Positions 43,395 to 49,897 of a stretch of 49,897 bases of DNA are shown piece after piece. The notes below the pieces were generated by a model that was not told the DNA's origin, made no database searches, and was given only the letters and a program-made list of their open reading frames with translations. The DNA comes from an uncultured SAR116 cluster alpha proteobacterium (GTDB taxonomy: Bacteria; Pseudomonadota; Alphaproteobacteria; Puniceispirillales; Marisalimonadaceae). Location: contig CACNEF010000007.1 of NCBI GenBank assembly GCA_902619485.1, positions 1-49,897 of the forward strand. Reading direction: 5' to 3'. The position numbers were made by a program, and so were the translations under genes. How positions within the stretch are numbered: position 1 is the stretch's first letter; the number at the start of each line of letters is the position of its first letter.

Positions 43395-44710
43395 TATTTG
43401 GTCTAAACTTTCAGGCTAATATAGTGAAAATAAAAAGAAGAAATTTTACTAAACTTTTAACATCAACAATCCTTGCGAGTTCTTTTTCCTTTAAAAGTTA
43501 TGCAGAAAATTATTCAGGGCCTGTTAATTGGGCAGGGGTAAGTTTCTTGCTTCCGTTCAATGAAATAGAAACATTAATGCCAATAACTAAAGTTGCTTCA
43601 GAGTTTAAAAGTGATGTTGATGATGCTTCATATTTTAATTCTTACTTAAACAAAAGCTTAAAAGAAAAACCCATAAAAAATATTGATCTACGATTAGAAG
43701 GTTTCGCTAAGGATGCTACTTTAGCTTTTACATACGGTTTCTCTGCTGAATTTGATTTTGGAGAGTTCAAAGATAATGAGATTAATAAAACTGCTTACCT
43801 GATGTATTCCTTTGGGCAAAGTTTATTATATAATGTTTACGATAGGGTTATAATATCTTCTGTTCCAGTAAGAGCAATTTCTACTAATTTGATATCTGAA
43901 AAAGAAAAAGCTAAGTACCCTGATATAAAAGCAGAGCTTATGAAAAGAGCTTTTTATAATTCATCAAATCCACAATCTACAATGTTAGAACAATTTAGAA
44001 TTATGGTTGGTAAACAGTCATTTAAGAAAAAAGAATGGGAAGGTAAAAAACCAAGGGTGGTCTTAGTAAGTCTTGCTGAAGATGGTAATAATCTTTTTAA
44101 TAATTTTGGTCTTTCAAAAAATCAGTTTATTAGTTTTTTAGGTCAGTCATCAACTTTTGCTTTCGGCTATAAATTAGAAAGTCCAATTTTACCGTTTATG
44201 ATGAATGCTGCTTTAACAAATACAACAATTAGTAGGTTTGATTTTACAACTAAGCTCTATAATAAAATTGATGTAAAATTACCCAACCCTGATTTAGAAA
44301 TCAAAATTTATCATCAAGGATGGGAATTTGCAGAAGAAACATACCAAGAAAATGCTAAATCTCTGTTAAAAGTTAGCTTAGGCATGGCTATAGAAATTGA
44401 AATATATGATAATTTTGATGAAAAAGTTTTATACAAACAATATTTCTTTGCTGAAAAGACTTATATTGAAAACAAAAACAAAATTATGCGTTCAGATGCC
44501 GCTAATGTTTGTGAACTCACTGAAGCTATATTAGAAAGAGCATTCTTTAGTATAAAAGATAAAAACTATAGAAATAAAATTATTTCAGGTGACGGGGTGC
44601 AATCTCAATATACTTCCGCAATTTTTCAGCTAGATACTGATAAACCTGAAGAAGTGAGTAAACAATCTGAACTAGTTTTAAGTGCACTTCCTCAGGCCAA
44701 TAACTTTTAG
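43388..44710 (+). CDS. Exported protein with twin-arginine-like signal, unknown function (440 aa)
   Basis: The N-terminus has KIKRRNFTKLLTSTILASS followed by a weak hydrophobic core and SYAEN. RR-x-F-x-K and low hydrophobicity fit a Tat signal. The start at 43388 overlaps the previous gene by 7 nt; a GTG at 43424 (V-K-I-K-R-R) would give a tidier Tat signal and may be correct. The mature part is an alpha/beta protein (about 400 residues) with VNWAGVSFLLPFNEIETLMP near the start and a second half around LPNPDLEIKIYHQGWEF. No domain recognised. Last gene of the plus operon. Confidence 0.65.
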   Translation: MLIFGLNFQANIVKIKRRNFTKLLTSTILASSFSFKSYAENYSGPVNWAGVSFLLPFNEIETLMPITKVASEFKSDVDDASYFNSYLNKSLKEKPIKNIDLRLEGFAKDATLAFTYGFSAEFDFGEFKDNEINKTAYLMYSFGQSLLYNVYDRVIISSVPVRAISTNLISEKEKAKYPDIKAELMKRAFYNSSNPQSTMLEQFRIMVGKQSFKKKEWEGKKPRVVLVSLAEDGNNLFNNFGLSKNQFISFLGQSSTFAFGYKLESPILPFMMNAALTNTTISRFDFTTKLYNKIDVKLPNPDLEIKIYHQGWEFAEETYQENAKSLLKVSLGMAIEIEIYDNFDEKVLYKQYFFAEKTYIENKNKIMRSDAANVCELTEAILERAFFSIKDKNYRNKIISGDGVQSQYTSAIFQLDTDKPEEVSKQSELVLSALPQANNF

Positions 44711-44711
44711 C

Positions 44712-46226
44712 TTAACTAGCTTTTTTTTTTCTGAACTTGCTTCTGAATTTAGTATTTTCAGTTGTTACAGGTTTTGGTAAAGTTATACTAGTTCTTGAAG
44801 CATAAGATTTAACTCCAGAGTATACCTCACAAGCAACTTTTTCTGTTTTGCCCGAAACACCAACTATTTTGGTTAGCTCATAGAAACCAGCTCCACCAAA
44901 ACCTCCACCAGCCATCATATTAGACATAAGTGAAAGCATAAAATTATGATTTTGAAGAATTAAAATCTCATTATCATGTGCAAGATTAGCAATTTGTTCC
45001 TTTCCTTGTTGATCAACAGCTTTTGTAGAGTTAAGGGCTTTTTGTACTCTTAAGTTCATTTCTTCATTAATTATAACCATCCTCTCAACTAGTTTGTTGT
45101 CTGATGCAACTTTACTCGCTAGAACAGCGTATTGTGCTTTAAGTTCACTTAATTGTTTACCTAAGCCTAAATTTTCTCCAAGAGCATTAAGTATGTCATG
45201 TTGTCTGTTTTGCTGAGCAACTACAAACGGCCACCATCCACTTTTAGGATCATTCTTTTTTGATTTGGCCAGCTCTGCCATTACTTGCTTATTCATTTTT
45301 CTGGCTTCAGCCAATTGTGATTGATATTGTTGTTTGTATGGATTCTTATCATCGGCAGCGATTTCAAAAAATACAGTTTCAGCCCATTTAAAAGCATTTA
45401 AACCTTTAAAAGGTCCGTCAGTGTTTAGTTTACTATTTTTATCACCAGCTCTTTGATAACCTGTTAAAGCATTCATATTACCAGATTGAATATTTTGTTT
45501 TACATTCATTCCATAAAATTGCCATGCACCATAGACTGTTAAAGCACCGATATTGTCAGGACCTTTAGCTGCTTGACTTATATATTGAACACCTAAATTT
45601 TTTTTACCTCCATTATCTCTTAAATAATAATGAATAAGACCATATGCAAATTGAGCGTCAGCTTTAATTTGCTTTTTATTTTTATTGAAACCAGGTTTCA
45701 TATCAGCAATGGCTCTAATATTAGCAAGACTATCAATATTTTTCTTTTTTAAAAAACTATTAAAAAGAACTTCAATTTCTTTTGTTTCGAAAGCGCCATC
45801 AAACGTGTTTAATGACGAAACATAAGGATCATTACTAGAAGATGGAACGGAATTAAGAATTTTAATTATTTCATTCCTTTTTTTTCCAAAATCTTTTTCA
45901 ACTAAACTAACATCTGCTTTGGGTAAATTTTTAACTGTTTGTGGTATATTTGATTCACACAAATTTCTAGCTAATTTCTTACTAGAACTATTATTAGGCG
46001 TACCTTTTTTGGTGTTCTGCATATTTATTCCAGCATTTTTTTGATTGAGACCTTTTAACATGTTTCCTAATGGATTCGAGCCTGAATTGTTTTGAGGAAC
46101 ATTCAATTTTCCACCAACATCTTTTTGTATTTTATCAGTAAGGGCTTTAAGATCAAAAGCATGAGCATTTTTAGATATTGCTAAAACTAAAAATATATAA
46201 AAAAAGTTCTTTAGAAATTTTAACAT
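44712..46226 (-). CDS. Exported Sel1/TPR-like repeat protein (504 aa)
   Basis: Signal peptide (FLKNFFYIFLVLAISKNAHAF) then a low-complexity Asn/Gly/Lys segment (about 40-80). A helical middle has Sel1-like repeat features: FAYGLIHYYLRDNGGKKNLGV and then ISQAAKGPDNIGALTVYGAW. The C-terminal half has coiled-coil helices (QLAEARKMNKQVMAEL) and a Gly-rich segment MAGGGFGGAGFYELTK. It likely is a periplasmic scaffold. The end is very basic (RSKFRKKKAS). It is the last gene of the minus operon and ends 1 nt from the convergent Tat-like gene. Confidence 0.68.
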   Translation of the reverse strand: MLKFLKNFFYIFLVLAISKNAHAFDLKALTDKIQKDVGGKLNVPQNNSGSNPLGNMLKGLNQKNAGINMQNTKKGTPNNSSSKKLARNLCESNIPQTVKNLPKADVSLVEKDFGKKRNEIIKILNSVPSSSNDPYVSSLNTFDGAFETKEIEVLFNSFLKKKNIDSLANIRAIADMKPGFNKNKKQIKADAQFAYGLIHYYLRDNGGKKNLGVQYISQAAKGPDNIGALTVYGAWQFYGMNVKQNIQSGNMNALTGYQRAGDKNSKLNTDGPFKGLNAFKWAETVFFEIAADDKNPYKQQYQSQLAEARKMNKQVMAELAKSKKNDPKSGWWPFVVAQQNRQHDILNALGENLGLGKQLSELKAQYAVLASKVASDNKLVERMVIINEEMNLRVQKALNSTKAVDQQGKEQIANLAHDNEILILQNHNFMLSLMSNMMAGGGFGGAGFYELTKIVGVSGKTEKVACEVYSGVKSYASRTSITLPKPVTTENTKFRSKFRKKKAS

Positions 46227-46247
46227 TATTTTATCCTTATAAGTTAA

Positions 46248-47840
46248 TTATTTGAATGCACTAGAGCCAGTTCCTGCTCCTTTAAAGCCACCTTTTGAAC
46301 TGCCACCAGATGTTGTATTTGAGCTTGATGGTTTTTTAGAAGCATTGGATTGTGTTTTTGCTTTAGCATGACCTTCTTTAAATCCTTTTTGAAAAGAAGA
46401 TTTATCTTTTTTTGCATCATCAATTGCTTTATCAAACCCTGCTTTTACTCCCTTAGATCTTTGATTTTCTCTGATCATATCTTGAGTGATTCTTGCTTGA
46501 GATGCTTCCATTAATTGAGCTTGTCTAACTGCTTTAGATGAAATCCCATAAATCGATACAAACATTTCCTGGCCTGAGATAGGGTGTGTATATTTTTTTC
46601 CTTTTAGTTGAGACATACCTTGAATATCAAGGTCTTCAACTTTTTGAGAAATAGTTTCAGCAAAAGATGTTACTGACTGATTTTCTGTTTCACCTACATT
46701 TCCAGTAGTAACTTCTTGTAATTTTTCTTTAGCACTTCTTTTAGAAGAAGCTTCTGAAAATAATACAAATGCTATTTGCTTTTGAGCGCTCAATTGTGCT
46801 TGTCCTTTTGCTGTTCTTGTAGCTTTTGAGGATTTACCTTTAAGGGGACTGGAACCAATTGATATTAGCCAGAAGTTACCTTTGTCATCAAAAAATTTCC
46901 TTACACCTTGTGCTGTAGACCAATCTGTAGAATTTATAAAATCTTTCACAGATAAAGAACCTGGGTCATAAGCCACGTCTTGACCAGAATAAAGAATTCT
47001 TGCTCTTTCTTCTTCTTTTGTCGTCCATATACTAACAATTGTTGTAGCATATTGTTCTCCATCCCATGATTCAAAGCTTGCTATGGGAACAAGACCAACC
47101 ACATTCATTTTTGAAAATGTTTCAATAGAACTTACATTTTCTTGTTGTAGAGATCCTCTCAGGGTTTCTAATTCATTTTTTAAATTATTAAGGTCAGTCT
47201 CAGTTGCTTCTAAATCTGCTTTTGCTTTTGCAAGATCATCTGCTAGTTTTTTCTCAACTTTGCTTGCGTCAAATTCTGGGTTTATTCTTTTAATAGTTGC
47301 AGTAATTCCTTCCTTAGCTAACACTGAAAAATCAATTCCATTGAACTTAGCAGCCTCTGCTTTATTTGCTTTCCTAAGAGCAAGTTTATATTTTCTGAAT
47401 GCCTTATTAATTTTATTCTGTGTAGCCTTCATTTTGTTATCAAATTCAGTAGAGAAGGGTGACTCTGGCATAGTTATAACATCCTCTGCTGACATAGTGG
47501 TTCTTATAAACTCTATAAATTGTCTTTTAGCTTCAAGAGATGCCTCAGAAGCTTTAATTCTTCTCATTGTTAGGAAGTCGGGATTGCTTGCAGGATCGGG
47601 CTCAGGCAAAACTGCTGTTCCAACAGCCACAAACAAGCCATCATTGTCACCCTCAGTTAGGCTAACTTCGTTTAAAAACTCTTGTGCTAAGTCTTCTGAT
47701 GATGCGCTTTCGCTATAAAGAATTGCTTCGGATTTTTGTGTCTTCTCAATTACTTCATTAGTTGTTTGCGATGCAACTGCGAAACAATGGCTTGATATTG
47801 AAACTATTAAAATTAAAATTGTTTTAATTAAAATTTTCAT
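46248..47840 (-). CDS. Exported protein paralogous to the N-terminal half of the CsgG-like protein, with C-terminal tail (530 aa)
   Basis: Signal peptide (KILIKTILILIVSISSHCFA). A helical/coiled-coil region (about 190-240) precedes a beta-rich domain with VGLVPIASFESWDGEQYATT. A later part TRTAKGQAQLSAQKQIAFVLF resembles LPP20/FlgT-like domains. The stretch about 390-490 (SFAETISQK...HPISGQEMFVSIYG...KGVKAGFDKAIDDAKKDKSSF) is clearly homologous to the start of the CsgG-like protein seen in this window. It ends with a Ser/Asn-rich linker and SKGGFKGAGTGSSAFK, like the endonuclease tail. Second-last gene of the minus operon. Confidence 0.72.
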   Translation of the reverse strand: MKILIKTILILIVSISSHCFAVASQTTNEVIEKTQKSEAILYSESASSEDLAQEFLNEVSLTEGDNDGLFVAVGTAVLPEPDPASNPDFLTMRRIKASEASLEAKRQFIEFIRTTMSAEDVITMPESPFSTEFDNKMKATQNKINKAFRKYKLALRKANKAEAAKFNGIDFSVLAKEGITATIKRINPEFDASKVEKKLADDLAKAKADLEATETDLNNLKNELETLRGSLQQENVSSIETFSKMNVVGLVPIASFESWDGEQYATTIVSIWTTKEEERARILYSGQDVAYDPGSLSVKDFINSTDWSTAQGVRKFFDDKGNFWLISIGSSPLKGKSSKATRTAKGQAQLSAQKQIAFVLFSEASSKRSAKEKLQEVTTGNVGETENQSVTSFAETISQKVEDLDIQGMSQLKGKKYTHPISGQEMFVSIYGISSKAVRQAQLMEASQARITQDMIRENQRSKGVKAGFDKAIDDAKKDKSSFQKGFKEGHAKAKTQSNASKKPSSSNTTSGGSSKGGFKGAGTGSSAFK

Positions 47841-47859
47841 AATATACTCCTAATTAATA

Positions 47860-48267
47860 TTAATTAATATTATGCTTTTTAAAAACTAATTCCTTTTTAG
47901 GGAAGGCGAAAACCACAATATATTTATCTTTAAATCTTCTATCTTCAATTTTCCTAGAATTTTTAAAATTTAGTTTTGACTTATTTGAAACGTAAATTTC
48001 TTTTTTGTTATAGAATTTAGAGGTATTAATAAAAAAAGACTTAAACTGGTTTATGGAATCTAACATTCCTTGTCTGGATAATAATTTCCTACTAGATCCA
48101 TTTTCCCATTCATAAATAATCTGAGAAAAATAAAAATTTTTGGTTTCAAAAACTTTAGAATTTTTAAAATCATTATTTCTAATTTTTGCAAATTCATTTT
48201 TAACGGTTGAAGCTAAACTAGAAAAATTTAAAATAACAAAAATAAAAATTATTAAAATTTGTTTCAT
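47860..48267 (-). CDS. Small exported protein in the CsgG operon (135 aa)
   Basis: A Sec signal (QILIIFIFVILNFSSLAS) is followed by a mature protein rich in K, N and F, with FYFSQIIYEWENGSSRKL in the middle and DKYIVVFAFPKKELVF near the end. No family seen. It lies 3 bp after the CsgG-like gene and 19 bp before the 530-residue gene, so it belongs to the operon. Confidence 0.62.
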   Translation of the reverse strand: MKQILIIFIFVILNFSSLASTVKNEFAKIRNNDFKNSKVFETKNFYFSQIIYEWENGSSRKLLSRQGMLDSINQFKSFFINTSKFYNKKEIYVSNKSKLNFKNSRKIEDRRFKDKYIVVFAFPKKELVFKKHNIN

Positions 48268-48270
48268 TCT

Positions 48271-49897
48271 TTACCAGTCTTTATCTTTATCAATTTTTTT
48301 TAACATTTTTTTGTTTTTTGCCTTAATCTTTTTTATTTTTTCTTTGGCAATATCAGAAGCAGAAGGTAGTTTATCAAATATTGGTCTTATAATTATACCT
48401 TGTTGTGTATCTAATAAATTTTCTTTATCTTCTAAACTAATTAATTTTAAGATCGATTGCTTTGTTGAACCTTCTAGATATTGTGCTTTACCAATAATAT
48501 TCTCAACCCTTCCAGAAAATTGATTTAATGTTTGATCTATGACCCTTGGTCCTAACTTAATGATATTATAAGTACTTTTTTTATTAAAAAAGCTATTACC
48601 CTGGTCAACAGTCAACTTATTATTTTTGAAGGCTATAAGTTTAGCAGGAAAAAAGGTGTCTGTAATTTTTCTTGCTAATCTCTCAGCAATTAATTTAGAA
48701 AACTTAGATAAACTTCCTCCGGCTTGTGATATTGACATACTATCAGAGAAGATGATTTGTGATGTTGCAATATCAACAATGCTGACAGTTAAATCTATTT
48801 CAGATTGTTTGGTCGATATTGTCTCTCCCATCAGCTTTGTTTTTATAGTTTTATTATTAATATTTTGTAGAGAGGCAACTATAAAATAATCAGCACCAAC
48901 TTTATTACCTAATTTTGCTAACTCTTCAGTTCTTACATTTGAGCCTTTAATAAAATTTATCTCTTTATCAACTTCTTGTGAGTTTTTTCTATCCAATAAG
49001 GCAAACCTATTACTTTTAACAAGCATTGATCTCAGTTGTGGATTAAATATTTTCGCGAAACTTTTCGCTAAGGATCTATCTTTTATTTGATTATTGATTT
49101 TGACTGGTGAGACGACAAATCTCATTCTTTTAAGTTCTGAAGATAGCTGTAATTTTGATACATTCACATTCAATTTAGCTTCAAACATTTCCCCAGATTG
49201 ATTTTTCCCAACTGATATGATCTGCCAGCTCTGTATAACACCTTTTGTGCTTTGTTTTATTTTTTCTTGAAAGGATGAAGAGGAAGCAAAAGTTTCATCT
49301 CCATCTTTAACTGTTTCAAAAGAAGCCATGCTAGAAGATGTCTGAGATGACATTTGAAGGCCATTCACCTGAGAAATTGCTTGTACAAGACCATCCTTAA
49401 TAGCGTCTTTAGAATTAAAACCCACTCCAGTAATTGAGACTGAAACTACAGTTAGTTTACTTCTGGAATTTGATTCAGTTGTAGGTGTTGTGTTTGAATT
49501 TTTACTTGATAATTTTACTGAATTTTCAGATTGTGGTTTTGATTTAGCCTGACCTTCTTTAAATCTCTTTTGAAAAGAAGTTTTATCTTTTTTGGCGTCA
49601 TCAGTTGCTTTGTCAAGTGCAGTTTTAACACCTTTAGATTTTTGATTTTCATTTATCATATTAACAGCAGCAGAATACTGTGATGCTTCCATAGCTCTGG
49701 CATTTAACGTAGATGAAACAGATAATGAATAAACAGCCACATACATTTTTTGATTAGTAATAGGATGGGTGACAATGTCACTAAATCTTTTTGAAGCACC
49801 TTGAATTTGAAGGTTTTCAAGCTTTTGCGAAATTGTTTCTGCAAATGAGCTTGCTACTTGATTTTCAGTAGCACCATCAGCTTTAGAAATTTCTTGA
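48271..49897 (-). CDS. CsgG-like protein with LPP20/FlgT-like front part (5' end outside window)
   Basis: The frame stays open to base 49897, so the N-terminus is missing; the internal ATG at 49746 is not the start. At least 541 residues are seen. The front (HPITNQKMYVAVYSLS ... KTALDKATDDAKKDKTSF) is paralogous to the 530-residue protein. A middle part (SITGVGFNSKDAIKDGLVQAI) is FlgT/LPP20-like. The next part has CsgG features: MLVKSNRFALLDRKNSQEV, then GADYFIVASL, and DLTVSIVDIATSQIIFSDS. CsgG forms outer-membrane export pores and FlgT a flagellar basal ring, so an outer-membrane or periplasmic ring part is likely. The end is very basic. Confidence 0.72.
   Translation of the reverse strand, partial: QEISKADGATENQVASSFAETISQKLENLQIQGASKRFSDIVTHPITNQKMYVAVYSLSVSSTLNARAMEASQYSAAVNMINENQKSKGVKTALDKATDDAKKDKTSFQKRFKEGQAKSKPQSENSVKLSSKNSNTTPTTESNSRSKLTVVSVSITGVGFNSKDAIKDGLVQAISQVNGLQMSSQTSSSMASFETVKDGDETFASSSSFQEKIKQSTKGVIQSWQIISVGKNQSGEMFEAKLNVNVSKLQLSSELKRMRFVVSPVKINNQIKDRSLAKSFAKIFNPQLRSMLVKSNRFALLDRKNSQEVDKEINFIKGSNVRTEELAKLGNKVGADYFIVASLQNINNKTIKTKLMGETISTKQSEIDLTVSIVDIATSQIIFSDSMSISQAGGSLSKFSKLIAERLARKITDTFFPAKLIAFKNNKLTVDQGNSFFNKKSTYNIIKLGPRVIDQTLNQFSGRVENIIGKAQYLEGSTKQSILKLISLEDKENLLDTQQGIIIRPIFDKLPSASDIAKEKIKKIKAKNKKMLKKIDKDKDW

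Noticed and set aside
47083-47718. 211-codon plus-strand ORF antisense to the 530-aa protein
   Set aside because: The minus-strand frame has a signal peptide, paralogy and operon context; the antisense frame is Ser/Ala/Leu-rich with no motif and is a shadow of codon bias.
1-49897. CRISPR arrays, insertion sequences, integrases or phage genes
   Set aside because: No regular repeat-spacer pattern, transposase motif or integrase was seen on either strand, so no mobile element is claimed.

Overview
The window is AT-rich (roughly 30 % G+C by eye), densely coding and uses the standard code (TGA as stop). Intergenic gaps are short and genes often overlap, including convergent genes that share stop codons. 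This style, with many Fe(II)/2-oxoglutarate dioxygenases, SDR enzymes and small-acid catabolic genes, suggests a streamlined marine alphaproteobacterium of the Pelagibacterales / HIMB59 / AEGEAN-169 kind. That assignment is inference; no rRNA or marker gene is present. One tRNA (Arg, anticodon UCU) is found. I see no insertion sequence, CRISPR array, phage module or replication origin.

Layout. 1-1275 is the 3' end of a large surface adhesin with YDG-type repeats. 1371-12814 is a patchwork of catabolic genes: an RraA/HMG-aldolase-like protein, an FMN 2-hydroxy-acid oxidase, a ThDP enzyme next to a split AtuA pair, an SDR, a 3-hydroxyisobutyrate-dehydrogenase-type enzyme, a flavin reductase, a PhyH dioxygenase, a BtuF-like protein, a TauE/SafE permease and a CitE-like lyase. 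11954-16199 (minus) is one tightly coupled operon: MFS, a 50-aa protein, DUF924, alpha/beta hydrolase, methyltransferase, CitE-like lyase. 16289-21496 holds a PhyH enzyme, a class II aldolase, Hsp20 and an SDR-SDR-DapA sugar-acid-type operon. 21548-25510 has the tRNA, small enzymes, the hibernation factor HPF, MsrA and an epoxide-hydrolase-like protein. 25576-33260 has an epimerase, a MATE exporter, an MhpD-like hydratase and the tesA / ybbA-ybbP divergent trio. 33353-37898 is a TauD-PhyH-thiolase-PhyH-PhyH run whose last two genes are a tandem duplication.

37979-49897 is the most unusual part. A secreted endonuclease I is followed by an eight-gene plus-strand operon (glycine-zipper protein, lipoprotein, periplasmic coiled-coil protein, small periplasmic protein, MotA/TolQ-like membrane protein, two single-anchor periplasmic proteins, and a protein with a twin-arginine-like signal). 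It converges, with a 1-nt gap, on a minus-strand operon: a CsgG-like protein cut by the window edge, a small exported protein, a 530-aa paralogue of the CsgG protein's front half, and a Sel1/TPR-like 504-aa exported protein. Nearly every product is exported or membrane-bound. The endonuclease and the 530-aa protein end in the same kind of C-terminal tail (KG-x-FKG-x-G...K) behind a low-complexity linker. My working hypothesis is an uncharacterised envelope machine with an energised inner-membrane part, an outer-membrane CsgG-like part and tail-bearing clients. Only the gene order, signals and tail similarity are directly seen.
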